NCBI GenBank assembly: GCA_903871605.1
Contig: CAIQHF010000036.1
Span: 1 to 64,000, forward strand
Reading direction: 5' to 3'
Length of the DNA: 64,000 nt
Origin: an uncultured Sphingomonadaceae bacterium
GTDB taxonomy: Bacteria; Pseudomonadota; Alphaproteobacteria; Sphingomonadales; Sphingomonadaceae
The translations under genes were made by a program, and so were the position numbers. Below the pieces are notes generated by a model, which was given only the letters and a program-made list of their open reading frames with translations, searched no databases and was not told where the DNA came from. Positions 1 to 8,591 of the stretch are shown here, piece after piece. Within the stretch, counting starts at the first letter, position 1, and each line of letters starts with the position of its first letter.

Positions 1-285
1 GATGAGGTTGTTGCCTGCTTCGACCGACCGTCCCATCAGATGGTAGAGGAGAGCGACACCCGCCCCGCCGAGCGGCAGCAGGAAGAGAAGCCAGGGGTGG
101 TCGAAACGCGCGCGGGTCGCGAGGTCGAGGCTCCACAGGAACGCAGCGCAAAGGGTGCCGACCGCAACCGCCATCGGGACCAGGAGCAACGTCCACCGCA
201 GCACCGATACGGCGTGGTCATGCCGATTGCGAACGAACGCAGCGACATTCAACGTGTCATAGAAATTCCGAAACGTAGCGCGCAC
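1..285 (-). CDS. ClC-family voltage-gated chloride channel, N-terminal part
   Basis: The first 95 codons of a leftward gene that continues beyond the left edge. The protein has a first hydrophobic segment (WTLLLVPMAVAVGTLCAAFL), then LPLGGAGVALLYHLMGRS followed by VEAGNNLI, the G-x-S-V-E-x-G-N-N-L pattern seen near the N-terminus of bacterial ClC channels/antiporters. The start is GTG at 285, with AAGGAGG four bases upstream. The ATG near 260 is out of frame. It lies next to the arsenic operon but is separated by about 200 bp, so it is probably its own unit. A second, unrelated-looking ClC gene with CBS domains lies at 30.9-32.8 kb. Confidence 0.75.
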   Translation of the reverse strand, partial: MRATFRNFYDTLNVAAFVRNRHDHAVSVLRWTLLLVPMAVAVGTLCAAFLWSLDLATRARFDHPWLLFLLPLGGAGVALLYHLMGRSVEAGNNLI

Positions 286-492
286 GATCCCTCCTTGCTG
301 CCTTGCGGCGCCCGGTAGGAATCATCAGCCCGAAGGCGGTTCGGTCCGAAGACCCGGCAGAAATCCATTGCCGAAGAGCGTGATGCCGCTTCTGTTACAA
401 CGGGTCAACCTGAGCCTCTGGTCCGCATGTCCGCATGTCCGCGTGTGAACATGTGGGTGTGGGATGGTGAATTGGTGCTGATAACCACTCAC

Positions 493-1779
493 TCACACGA
501 GGCTCAGCCGAATCGCTAGTGCGGCCAGTGTGACGAGCAGGACCGGGAAGGTCATCACCACGCCGACATTGAAATAGTAGCCCCACTGGATCTTGATGCC
601 CCTGTTGCCGAGCACATGTAGCCAGAGCAGGGTCGCGAGCGAGCCGATCGGAGTGATCTTGGGGCCTAGATCGCAGCCGATCACATTGGCGTAGATCATC
701 GCTTCCCTGACGACGCCGGTCGCATGGCTGCCGTCGATAGAGAGCGCGCCGACAAGCACCGTCGGCATGTTGTTCATGATCGACGACAGTATGGCGGTCA
801 GCACGCCGGTTCCGATCGCAGCGCCCCAGATGCCGCCCTGGGCGAAGCGATCGAGCAGGATCGAGATCTGCCCGGTCAGCCCGGCGTTCCGAAGTCCGTA
901 GACGACCAGGTACATGCCGAGCGAGAAGATCACGACCTGCCATGGCGCGCCCTTCAGCACCTTGCCGGTGCTGATGACGTGCCCGCGCGCGGCGATCACC
1001 AGCAGCAGGATGGCGCCGACAGCGGCGACAGCGCTGACCGGTACGCCCAGCGGCTCCAGCAGGAAGAACCCTGCCAGCAGCATCACGAGCACAACCCAGC
1101 CCGCTCGGAAGGTCGCACAATCCTTGATCGCCTCCTCAGGACGATCAAGCTGGTCGAGATCATAGGCGGCGGGAATGTCACGGCGAAAATAGAGCATCAG
1201 CATGGCGAGCGTAGCCGCGATCGAAGCGAGATCGACCGGCACCATGACCAGCGCGTAGCGGCCGAAGCCGATGTTGAAAAAGTCGGCCGACACGATGTTG
1301 ACGAGGTTCGAGACGATCAGCGGGAGGCTGGCGGTGTCGGCGATGAAGCCTGCGGCCATCACGAAAGCGAGCGTCGCCTTGTCGCAATAGCCGAGCGCGC
1401 GCAGCATCGCGATCACGATCGGGGTCAGGATGAGCGCCGCCCCGTCGTTGGCGAACAGCGACGAAACCGCCGCGCCGAGCAGCACGATCAGCGCGAAGAG
1501 CGTGCGGCCCTGGCCCTTGCCCCAGCGCGCGACGTGCAGCGCCGCCCATTCGAAAAAGCCGGCCTCGTCGAGCAGCAGGCTGATGATGATGACCTCGACG
1601 AAGGTGGCGGTCGCGTCCCAGACGATGTGCCAGACGACAGGAATATCCTGGAGCGACACCACGCCCGCCAGCAAAGCGATTGCCGCGCCCCCGATCGCGC
1701 TCCAGCCGATGCCGAGCCCCTTGGGTTGCCAAATGACGAGGGTGATCGTCAGCAGGAAGATCAGGATCGCAGCGATCAT
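493..1779 (-). CDS. arsB: Arsenite efflux transporter ArsB
   Basis: Inner-membrane arsenite/antimonite efflux carrier of 428 residues, matching the usual ArsB length of about 430. It shows roughly a dozen hydrophobic segments and family landmarks: [14 protein letters not shown] near residues 16-29, [14 protein letters not shown] around 106-119, and [15 protein letters not shown] around 313-327. It is the last gene of the leftward arsR-arsC-arsN2-arsH-arsB series, so it would export the As(III) made by ArsC. About 80 bp and a hairpin separate it from arsH. No ArsA ATPase gene is nearby, so transport is presumably driven by the membrane potential alone. Confidence 0.93.
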   Translation of the reverse strand: MIAAILIFLLTITLVIWQPKGLGIGWSAIGGAAIALLAGVVSLQDIPVVWHIVWDATATFVEVIIISLLLDEAGFFEWAALHVARWGKGQGRTLFALIVLLGAAVSSLFANDGAALILTPIVIAMLRALGYCDKATLAFVMAAGFIADTASLPLIVSNLVNIVSADFFNIGFGRYALVMVPVDLASIAATLAMLMLYFRRDIPAAYDLDQLDRPEEAIKDCATFRAGWVVLVMLLAGFFLLEPLGVPVSAVAAVGAILLLVIAARGHVISTGKVLKGAPWQVVIFSLGMYLVVYGLRNAGLTGQISILLDRFAQGGIWGAAIGTGVLTAILSSIMNNMPTVLVGALSIDGSHATGVVREAMIYANVIGCDLGPKITPIGSLATLLWLHVLGNRGIKIQWGYYFNVGVVMTFPVLLVTLAALAIRLSLV

Positions 1780-1833
1780 CAGGACATCTTTCTCGGGTAC
1801 CTCAGATCGAGGCCGGGACAGATAGGAGCAGCC

Positions 1834-1855
1834 GCCAGCGGGTGAGCCCGCTGGC
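1834..1855 (-). terminator. Perfect hairpin between arsH and arsB
   Basis: GCCAGCGGG-TGAG-CCCGCTGGC forms a perfect 9-bp GC-rich stem with a 4-base loop just after the arsH stop codon. No T-run follows, so it is more likely a weak terminator or mRNA-stabilising element that lowers arsB expression relative to the upstream genes. Confidence 0.4.
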
Positions 1856-1861
1856 TTGGCG

Positions 1862-2617
1862 TCACGCGCTCGCAGTTTGAGGTGCTATGGCGATCGCCGA
1901 ATGGTCGGTTGCCGGATCGATCAGCACGCCGGCTTCCTTGCGTTCCGAATAGCGGTCGACGAGCTGCACGGCATTGGGTCGCATCAGGACCGTGATGCGG
2001 ACCAGTTCCTCCATCACATCAACGATGCGATCGTAATAGCTCGACGGCTTCATGCGGCCCGCCTCGTCGAACTCCTTGTAGGCCATAGCGACCGACGACT
2101 GGTTGGGGATGGTGAACATCCGCATCCAGCGGCCGAGCAGGCGCAGCGTGTTGACGCTGTTGAACGACTGCGAACCGGCGGACACCTGCATCACGGCGAG
2201 CGTGCGCCCTTGGGTTGGTCGCATCCCGCCCATCGAGAGCGGCAGATGATCGATCTGCGTCTTCATCACGCCGGTGATCTGGCCGTGCCGCTCGGGGCTG
2301 CACCAGACATGGCCCTCGCTCCACATCGAATGCTCGCGCAGCTCATGGACCGCGTCGTGATCGTCGCCCGCGATCTGGTCGGGCAGCGGCAATGTCGAAG
2401 GGTCAAAGATCCGGGTCTCGGCGCCGTAGAATTGGAGCAGGCGCGCGGCTTCCTCGACGCAGAGCCGCGAAAAGGAGCGTTCACGCAAAGATCCGTAGAG
2501 CAGCAGGATGCGGGGCGGCGGATTGCCCGCGCCGAGGCCCATGGCGGGCCGCTCGATCGCATAGGTGCGGTCGAGGTTCGGAAGATCGGTCGGATCGGCA
2601 AGCATACGCAGGGGCAT
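1862..2617 (-). CDS. arsH: ArsH, NADPH-dependent FMN reductase / organoarsenical oxidase
   Basis: A 251-residue flavodoxin-fold protein. [11 protein letters not shown] (residues about 42-52) is the FMN phosphate loop, and [22 protein letters not shown], read in two parts, is the ArsH hallmark with the conserved P-E-R-H-G. ArsH oxidises trivalent organoarsenicals with an NADPH-reduced flavin. The frame is open far upstream, but ATG 2617 overlaps the arsN2 stop as TGATG and gives the usual length, so it is the preferred start. The stop-start overlap suggests translational coupling with arsN2. Confidence 0.92.
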   Translation of the reverse strand: MPLRMLADPTDLPNLDRTYAIERPAMGLGAGNPPPRILLLYGSLRERSFSRLCVEEAARLLQFYGAETRIFDPSTLPLPDQIAGDDHDAVHELREHSMWSEGHVWCSPERHGQITGVMKTQIDHLPLSMGGMRPTQGRTLAVMQVSAGSQSFNSVNTLRLLGRWMRMFTIPNQSSVAMAYKEFDEAGRMKPSSYYDRIVDVMEELVRITVLMRPNAVQLVDRYSERKEAGVLIDPATDHSAIAIAPQTASA

Positions 2618-3093
2618 CAGGACGGGGCTTTCAAGGATTTGACGAGATAGGCGGCATTGGCAGGGCACAACCGGGTGAACTCGGCCGACGACACGATTCC
2701 GGCTGGTGCCGAGGCGCGGGCGGCATCGGCATAACCCTGCGCCCGAAAGAAGCGGGCGGCGATCGTAGTCAGCAGGTGCAGCCGCTCGACGCCCGCGCGT
2801 TTGGCTTCCTCCTCGATCAGCGCCACCACCACGCCACCCAGGCCGACACTTCGGCGGTCGGGGAGCAGAACGAGCGACCGCAACAGTCGGTCCGACCATT
2901 CGCCTTCGATGCCGCCATAGCCGACCAGATCGTCGGCCTCGATGCGGTAGAAGGCCCGGCCCGGTTCTCTCAAATCGGCGATCGGTAGCCCGGCATCCGA
3001 CAGAAAGAATGCTAGGCTTCCGAAATCAGTGTCGTCGATCGGCGTCGCGCGTAACTGCGCCGGGCTTCGCGACTCAGACCCGTGCGCCGGCAT
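2617..3093 (-). CDS. arsN2: GNAT acetyltransferase, ArsN2-like arsenic resistance protein
   Basis: A 158-residue GNAT N-acetyltransferase. The acetyl-CoA region runs [19 protein letters not shown] (about residues 68-86), then [15 protein letters not shown] (about 107-121), a pattern I associate with ArsN2 proteins coded in arsenic operons. ArsN1 relatives acetylate the arsenical antibiotic arsinothricin, whereas the ArsN2 substrate is less certain. ATG 3093 overlaps the arsC end by 20 bp, and a longer open frame to 3132 would run deep into arsC. Family assignment is good. Substrate is inference. Confidence 0.8.
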   Translation of the reverse strand: MPAHGSESRSPAQLRATPIDDTDFGSLAFFLSDAGLPIADLREPGRAFYRIEADDLVGYGGIEGEWSDRLLRSLVLLPDRRSVGLGGVVVALIEEEAKRAGVERLHLLTTIAARFFRAQGYADAARASAPAGIVSSAEFTRLCPANAAYLVKSLKAPS

Positions 3094-3505
3094 CGTCGAC
3101 GACCAACTGGCCATCCTCCTTGGCGAAGGCACCTTGCTGCGCGCTGGGAAGGAGATCGAGCACGGCTTCGGAGGGCCGGCACAGCTTCACGCCAAGGGGC
3201 GAGATGACCAGCGGACGGTTGATCAGGATCGGATGCGCGATCATCGCATCGAGCAGTTCATCGTCGGACAGTGCCGTGTCGCCAAGGCCCAGCTCGGCAT
3301 AGGGTGTGCCCTTCTCGCGCAGTAGCTCTCGCGGGCTGATCTCGGCGCGCGCGATCAACTGAACCAGCAGTTCGCGTGTGGGAGGCGTCTTGAGATATTC
3401 AACGACGTGCGGCTCGATGCCGGCGTTACGGATCAGCCCCAGCGTGTTGCGCGAGGTGCCGCATTCGGGATTGTGATAGACGATGATGTCGATGGCGTCG
3501 CTCAC
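3074..3505 (-). CDS. arsC: Glutaredoxin-dependent arsenate reductase ArsC
   Basis: A 143-residue ArsC of the thioredoxin-fold, glutaredoxin-coupled class. The catalytic loop NPECGTSRNTL (residues about 11-21) carries the nucleophilic Cys, and HPILINRPLV (about 93-102) carries the arsenate-binding Arg typical of the family. It reduces As(V) to As(III) in the cytoplasm. GTG 3505 is chosen because it gives the normal length and AAGGAT lies upstream. The open frame extends to 3577 but would then overlap arsR. It sits just downstream of arsR and overlaps arsN2. Confidence 0.92.
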   Translation of the reverse strand: MSDAIDIIVYHNPECGTSRNTLGLIRNAGIEPHVVEYLKTPPTRELLVQLIARAEISPRELLREKGTPYAELGLGDTALSDDELLDAMIAHPILINRPLVISPLGVKLCRPSEAVLDLLPSAQQGAFAKEDGQLVVDDAGARV

Positions 3506-3516
3506 TAGAGGATCCT

Positions 3517-3846
3517 TCAGCAGCAGGTGAGTTCGGCCAGCAGCGGCTCGCAAAGCTCGGTGCGGCCCTGGCAACAATCCTTGGCAAGGAAGAGCATCAG
3601 GGCGCGCAGCGCATCGATATTGGCGCGCTGGATCATCTGGCGACCGCGTTTCTCCGGTTTGACGAGGCCAGCCTTCACCAGCACCGCAAGATGGGTCGAG
3701 AAGGTGCTTTGTGTCAGGTCGGACGCGTCGACGAGTTGGCCTGTGGAGAGGCCATCAGGTTCGTACCGGACAAGCAGTCGAAATGCGTCGAGCCTTGTTG
3801 GGTGCGCTAGGGCGGACAAAGCAGCGAGGGCATCGTCATCGATCAT
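3517..3846 (-). CDS. arsR: ArsR-family arsenite-responsive repressor
   Basis: A 109-residue winged-helix repressor, first gene of the operon. The recognition region SDLTQSTFSTHLAVLVKAGL (about residues 42-61) is typical ArsR/SmtB. There is no CxCxxC at the recognition helix. Instead the C-terminus has Cys pairs (KDCCQ, ELCEP, terminal TCC), as in the ArsR type that binds As(III) through C-terminal cysteines. It should release the operator when arsenite binds. A dyad lies immediately upstream of its start codon. Confidence 0.9.
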   Translation of the reverse strand: MIDDDALAALSALAHPTRLDAFRLLVRYEPDGLSTGQLVDASDLTQSTFSTHLAVLVKAGLVKPEKRGRQMIQRANIDALRALMLFLAKDCCQGRTELCEPLLAELTCC

Positions 3847-3847
3847 T

Positions 3848-3865
3848 CATCGGGAGTATCCGATG
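3848..3865. promoter_or_regulatory. Candidate ArsR operator
   Basis: CATCGG-GAGTAT-CCGATG is a perfect 6-bp inverted repeat with a 6-base spacer that ends 1 bp before the arsR start codon. A second dyad, CGAAAAACCGATGGTTTTCG, lies at 3891-3910. Either could be the ArsR site. The assignment rests on position and symmetry only. Confidence 0.4.
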
Positions 3866-4448
3866 TTTCTAACGAGATCAATTCCTATCGCGAAAAACCG
3901 ATGGTTTTCGGATGTGGGCGCTGACATCCTTGATTGGTCTACAGGGCCCGAAGGAGCATGCTGAACGCCGCCTGTACGGCTGCTCCTGTCAGCACCGGAC
4001 GTTCGCGCAACCGCTGGCGAACGGCGAGAAGTGGTCGACACCCGCCGCCAGCAGTTGTTGCGAAGACCCTTCACACAGTCAGTCATTCTGGCCTGCCTGA
4101 TCGGTACCCAGAGCGGACGTTGGATCAGGCCCCGGGTGGCGACCGGGATTGTGAAGGATATCGGGCGCCGGCAGGCGTACGATATCCTCCAAAGCAGGAA
4201 GCAGCGGCCACAAGCGGTGCGTTATGGGGAAAGCGGTTTTTGACGGTCTATTGGGGCGGCACGGCGCCTGTCTGCCCCGGGCCTGGTGACCAGGCAGGTG
4301 TGAAGATCTGCGGTGCTGCCGGCTGTCAAATGAGCACGTTCAGTGACTGCGAGGGGGGTCGCGATGGTCGCGGTCGTCATCAGGTCGAGCAGGTTCATTT
4401 CCCAAAGCACGGCGCCTGCGGGACGGCGCGATGTCAGGCCGGGCGGGG
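3866..4448. other. No gene recognised; probable IS91 terminal region
   Basis: About 580 bp between arsR and the IS91 transposase fragment. Short open frames exist on both strands but none resembles a known protein. The right half lies just past the transposase stop, where IS91-family elements carry their origin end, but I could not define that end precisely. Confidence 0.4.
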
Positions 4449-5214
4449 TCACGATGCGCACCTCCCGGTCGGTGTTGGAACTGATGGTGGTGCGCGGGGC
4501 TGACGCCAGCGCTCGAAGATCCCGACGACGACCATGCGGCTACCACAGCAAGGGCATGGCGGGCATGTGTTCAGCGGTTCGGTCTGGACGCCGTCGTCGT
4601 CGGCAGGCGGCGCGACGGCGAGAAGCACCCGCGCCCTTTCGAGATGGGCCTTTCGGGTCCCGCTGGCGAGCAGGCCATAGTGGCGGATGCGGTGAAAGCC
4701 TTTCGGCAGGACATGGAGCAGGAAGTGGCGGATGAATTCGTCGGCGGTGAGGGTCATCAGCTGCTGCCGCTCGGGCCCGTCGCGGCGATAATCCTTGTAG
4801 CGTAAGGTGACACCGTCCTCGTCGAACCGGATGAGACGGCTGTTCGAGATGGTGACCCGGTGCGTGTAGCGCGACAGATACGCCAGCACGGCTTCCGGCC
4901 CTGCAAAGGGCGGTTTCGCACAAACCACCCAGCGCTTCTTCCGGACCGGTGACAGGTGACACAGGAAAGCACGGCGCTCGGCGAGGTGGGCCAGGCTGCC
5001 GTAGAAGGTAAGCCGGCCAGCATCGTAGAGCGCGAGCAGGCGGGTCAGGAACAGGCGGCGGAAGAGCGCACCGAGCACGCGCACCAGAAGCAGGAAAGCT
5101 GGGCGAGCCGACACCCGGTGCTCGCCGTCGAGCGCGATGCCGCCGCCCGGCACGACCATGTGGATATGCGGATGATGGGTCAGTGCCGAGACCACAACGG
5201 TGGAGTTGCGCTCC
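4449..5214 (-). pseudogene. IS91-family transposase, 5'-truncated
   Basis: The C-terminal two thirds of an IS91-type rolling-circle (Y2, HUH) transposase. The reading frame still contains ALTHHPHIHMVVPGGG, carrying the H-x-H metal motif, and YLSRYTHRVTISNSRL, carrying the paired catalytic tyrosines (Y-x3-Y). It then runs through GFHRIRHYGLLASG to a CPCCG zinc-like C-terminus. The N-terminal zinc finger and first domain are missing. Upstream of about 5214 the frame no longer matches the family, although it stays open to 5354. The broken edge lies about 40 bp from a LysR remnant on the other strand. Confidence 0.8.
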
Positions 5215-5255
5215 CATGCGTCGACCAACGACGGGGCGGGTGCTCTGGCGGCCGC

Positions 5256-5482
5256 CGCGAGCGGGGCTGGGGATAACATCGACGACCTCATGGGCCTGTC
5301 GTGTGGAGCTGGAGACAGGTGCGCTCGTCTCTCTATTCGGAGACTGGAAGACACCGGACCTTCCCGTCCACGCCTATTTCCCGGCTGGACGAGCGACCCG
5401 GATGGCGGCGCGCGCCTTCGTAGATTTCATCGCCGCCGACCTTCACAATAGCCCCCCGGCTGAGGGCGTGCTGACCGCCTGA
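5256..5482 (+). pseudogene. LysR-family regulator, C-terminal remnant
   Basis: The frame reads RAGLGITSTTSW and then LPVHAYFPAGRATRMAARAF, matching the last 70 or so residues of LysR effector-binding domains (the G-L-G-I-x-x-x-x-x-W pocket and the P-V-H-A-x-x-P tail). No HTH domain or upstream part remains. The 5' break coincides with the broken edge of the IS91 transposase fragment, consistent with an insertion or deletion event joining the two. Confidence 0.65.
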
Positions 5483-5507
5483 ACGGCTTTGCCTATCGGC
5501 CGGATCC

Positions 5508-5936
5508 TTACGCTGCCAGCGTTTCGAAAGCGGCCGCGTCGGCTAGCGACGTCTGGCTCAGCGTGCGGACGGTATCATCACGTACCCGCGCAATGACGCG
5601 GCGGATAGCGCACGTCGCCTCATCGTGGCAATCGGCGCAGCGCGCATAGAAATTGACGCTGGCGCAGGGCACCAACGCGATCGGCCCCTCTGTAGCACGG
5701 AGGACGTCGGCGAAGCTGATGTCCGCCGGAGCCTTGGCAAGCACGTAGCCGCCTCCCGGGCCGCGGCGGCTCGTTATGAAGCCCGCTTTCTTCAAGTCGA
5801 GCAGGATCAGCTCCAGATATTTGCGCGGCACCTGTTGGCGCTGTGCGATTTCGGCGGCCTGGGTTGATTTCGCCGGGTCGGCTTCGGCAAGGTGGAGAAG
5901 AGCGCGCAGCGCGTAGCGGGTTTTTTGAGAAAGCAT
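5508..5936 (-). CDS. Rrf2-family transcriptional regulator
   Basis: A 142-residue Rrf2/IscR-like winged-helix protein. The N-terminus MLSQKTRYALRALLHLAE and the wing ITSRRGPGGGYVLAK (about residues 53-67) are typical. Three Cys lie in CASVNFYARCADCHDEATC (residues about 91-109, four Cys counting the last), the position where IscR/NsrR-type members hold an Fe-S cluster, so it may sense redox, NO or cysteine status. It stands alone, read leftward away from the exported-protein gene at 6.2 kb. Target genes are not evident. Confidence 0.85.
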   Translation of the reverse strand: MLSQKTRYALRALLHLAEADPAKSTQAAEIAQRQQVPRKYLELILLDLKKAGFITSRRGPGGGYVLAKAPADISFADVLRATEGPIALVPCASVNFYARCADCHDEATCAIRRVIARVRDDTVRTLSQTSLADAAAFETLAA

Positions 5937-6191
5937 CGTATCGTGTGCTCTATGCTATGCTGAATCGAACGGCAAACGCGACTAAAACCGGCCGCGAGCT
6001 TGCTGCCAGACGTCCGGTTCCGGTGGGCGTGATCGGTCTCCTATGGCGAAAGCGGACGGCCAGCGGCTGCCTGGCCCTTCGAATGCCGAGGCAGCCGTTC
6101 CCCGGAGGCAGCGCAGGCGGCTCTCATGGGCCCATGACGTGCGCGGCGCGTTAGACCGGTTCAGCCGGGATTGGTGGGAATCGGAAAATCA

Positions 6192-7079
6192 ATGCGTGGA
6201 TCGAGTGTAGGATGTTCGGGATGGCTGGGGATCGTCGCATCGATGGTCTGGTGCTCGCCAGCAGATGCGCAGACCGTTCCTTTCTCCGATACCGAAGACG
6301 CATCTCTTGGCGAGGTTACGGTTGGCGACGGATCTTGGCATCCGATCGCTCGGTTCAACCTGCGCAACGGCGACTACGCGCGCGGCAGTTACGATGATGA
6401 TAGCTCGAGCCTGAATCGGATCCCGGTCCATGTCGAACTGGGGCTCGTTTATGATCTTAAAGATGCCACCGCCGGAGCGGGAAGCATGTGGCTCGAACTT
6501 CACAGCTCGAACGGCGTTCATGCACCCTCGTCTCAAGAAACCCGAAATCCCCGTGCCTGGTATGAGAGCAATAATCTTGTCGGATTTGTCTATGCGCCGG
6601 CGAAAGGCCTCCGCGCAGCGCTAAGCTATACGATCAAAACCAGTCCCAATGACGTCGCCGCAACCAGTCACGAGGCGAGTGTCGCGCTGTCCTACCAGGC
6701 CGATCGGGGCCTTGGCTGGCTTCATCCCAATGTCGTCGCGACGATCCGTCCGAAGGGCGGCCACGGTCTATATACGCAGCTGTCCATAGAGCCGGAATGG
6801 AAACTTGGAGAAGCGGACGGCGCGCCGTCGATCAGCCTCCCTGCCTCGGTCGGAATTGGGTGGGGCGGCTTTTACGAAGCTGGTTCGCGGACGGTCAGCT
6901 ATCGAAGCGTCGGGCTGGCGGCGACCCGTCCCTTCATGGTCGGTTCTGCGAGATGGTCGCTTCGTGGTGAGGTCGCGGCACTCATCCGTGATCGCACACT
7001 GGCCCGCCTTGACGGTGACGATGCCAATCGTGCGACTGTTGTGCCGATTGGTCAAATGACACTCTCGCTCGCCTATTGA
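6192..7079 (+). CDS. Exported, probably outer-membrane protein of unknown function
   Basis: A 295-residue protein with an N-terminal signal-like segment (WLGIVASMVWCSPADAQT) ending in an A-x-A site. The rest shows alternating short strands rich in Gly, Tyr and Ser and ends in MTLSLAY, a C-terminal aromatic consistent with a beta-barrel inserted by BAM. No known family recognised. ATG 6192 is preferred because it places the signal peptide at the N-terminus. A start at 6171 is also open. It has no operon partner. Confidence 0.65.
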   Translation: MRGSSVGCSGWLGIVASMVWCSPADAQTVPFSDTEDASLGEVTVGDGSWHPIARFNLRNGDYARGSYDDDSSSLNRIPVHVELGLVYDLKDATAGAGSMWLELHSSNGVHAPSSQETRNPRAWYESNNLVGFVYAPAKGLRAALSYTIKTSPNDVAATSHEASVALSYQADRGLGWLHPNVVATIRPKGGHGLYTQLSIEPEWKLGEADGAPSISLPASVGIGWGGFYEAGSRTVSYRSVGLAATRPFMVGSARWSLRGEVAALIRDRTLARLDGDDANRATVVPIGQMTLSLAY

Positions 7080-7328
7080 GCGGCGATTTCTGACAGTCAG
7101 GTCGACTCACGACTGCGCGAAACACGCTTGCGAGGACCTATCCCTTATCTGTCTTCAATCTCACTCGCCCAACGCGTGAGGTGCACGGCCAACATCTCGA
7201 CCGGATCAGTCTGTTGCAGCGCGGATTCGCGTGCATCGCTCAACGCCACGGAGAAGGCGCGTCGTCGGTCAGGCGATCGCGCCAGCCCGACGGCTGCAGC
7301 GACATAATGCTCAACGTCCCCGCACACC

Positions 7329-7544
7329 ATGTGCGACAGCATGAACCGGTGCTTTCGCGAGAAACTGATCGAGTCCGCAACGGGGGGCGCCCGTGGCGGG
7401 GGAACCGGCCTCACCGAGACGGGAAAAGAAGTACTATCTGCCTATCGCGCGCTCGAACGGCTGTTGATGTCGACAGCCGACAGCGCGCCGCTGGCGACCT
7501 TGAGCGCGCTCTTGAAGGACATTCCGCCGACGCCAACGGATTAA
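7329..7544 (+). pseudogene. ModE-like winged-helix regulator, N-terminally truncated
   Basis: The frame reads DSMNRCFREKLIESATGG then GGTGLTETGKEVLSAYRALE, closely following the second half of the ModE/LysR-type winged-helix domain, including the G-G-x-x-G-G wing and the L-T-x-T-G-x-x-V-L-x-x-Y helix. The preceding recognition helices are absent, so it is probably a remnant. It ends naturally at 7544. Sequence upstream of about 7325 does not continue the family. Confidence 0.55.
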
Positions 7545-7663
7545 TCCACCACGGCGTTTCAAGCCCGTCGTGGCCGGCTGACGGCGTGCGCGCAATCGCC
7601 GGGCGATTGAAGGAAGCCGTCCTGGCGTTCGCTCGCACCGCTAAGTCGGTGTCGTCGAACGCG

Positions 7664-8089
7664 TTAGCTACGCGTCCAGCTGCGATCGACCGAAAGGGCC
7701 TGCACCTTGTCGCCCATAAGGTTCAAAAACACGTTCCAGCGCACCGCGTCGACATATTCGTCGCGCGTCTCGACATCCGAATATGAGCAATGTTCGAGCC
7801 GCGCGTCGTCGCGATGGCAACGCGCACCAGCTCGGGCCAGTATCACCTCGGCTGCGGTATGCGTCGTCCCGATCGGTATCAGAGAACCGAGCGCAATCAC
7901 CGCCGGAGCTATATCGGTTTCAGATGTATGCTGGAGGATGCCTGCGGACTGGTTCGATGGGAGCAAGGGATCACGCGGCTGCTGATACTCGAGCTCGCGG
8001 AAGCTAAGCGTCAGATCGGCGGCCGTGCCGACACCGGAGCACGCGAAAGCGACACCTGCAGACGCGAGAAGAAGGGGAAGTATCTTCAT
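7664..8089 (-). CDS. Small exported protein, paralogue of 23605-24003
   Basis: A 141-residue protein starting MKILPLLLASAGVAFACSG with a signal peptide (A-x-A near residue 23). The mature part has a Cys pair in AGARCHRDDARLEHCSY, then AVRWNVFLNLMGDKVQAL. The same layout (AGARCWPDHHKPDLVKCLY, then DIRWMVALHSYGELLHDF) occurs in the protein at 23605-24003, so the two are paralogues. The Cys pair probably forms a periplasmic disulfide. ATG 8089 is chosen for the signal peptide, although the frame is open to 8173. A copy of the 16-bp palindrome lies 181 bp upstream. Function unknown. Confidence 0.7.
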   Translation of the reverse strand: MKILPLLLASAGVAFACSGVGTAADLTLSFRELEYQQPRDPLLPSNQSAGILQHTSETDIAPAVIALGSLIPIGTTHTAAEVILARAGARCHRDDARLEHCSYSDVETRDEYVDAVRWNVFLNLMGDKVQALSVDRSWTRS

Positions 8090-8591
8090 CAAAGATCCTC
8101 CGAAAGAGGGCGCCACCGGCGGCCGAGCGGACCGCCGGTGGCATTTCCGTCGACGAGCGGGTCGACGACCCATTCTCTGGGACCAACCTGAAAGCAGGGA
8201 GTGGGGCTTAAACCCTCCTTGTTCTCTGGTCGGCTGGCGCTAAATGCCCTCGTGGCACCGAGCCCGCCAGTGAAATAAAATTCACCATCCACCAGGCCTT
8301 CGTGATCATCGCCCCGAAATTTTAGCCACGTGGCTCGGCGTGCATATTGAGAACCGAACGTAGGGTAGGGAAAAAGCTCTGCCGTCGCAGGGCATAGCGC
8401 CAGTGCTGGAGACCATTGCGACATTGCGCCACCCGCGAGATGACGTGGTCGCTCGTTCCTTCAGCAATCCGGGCCGACCCTCACGATCGTTTTTCGATCC
8501 GTGGATAAAACGGACATATACTTGACGCGGTGGCGGCATTGGTACCGGCGGCTGTCTTCCTACCTGTCGCCCGCTGATCTATCGGTTGGCG
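8090..8591. other. Intergenic region between divergent genes, no gene seen
   Basis: About 500 bp separating the small exported protein and a LysR gene. Apart from the palindrome at 8270-8285 I see no coding signal. Confidence 0.5.
8270..8285. promoter_or_regulatory. Palindromic motif, copy 1 (variant)
   Basis: GTGAAATAAAATTCAC, with GTGAA/TTCAC arms around six A/T bases. It is a variant of the exact palindrome found at 15872, 24103 and 24980. It lies 181 bp upstream of the small exported protein at 7664-8089. Confidence 0.5.

Noticed and set aside
421-446. Short direct repeats of GTCCGCAT before arsB's end
   Set aside because: Only two and a half 8-base units. Could be slippage, with no sign of CRISPR or a regulatory array.
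7145-7414. 89-codon leftward frame ending DPVEMLAVHLTRWASEIEDR
   Set aside because: It resembles a glycosyltransferase tail only weakly, and half of it lies opposite the ModE-like remnant. No start signal or N-terminal part was seen.
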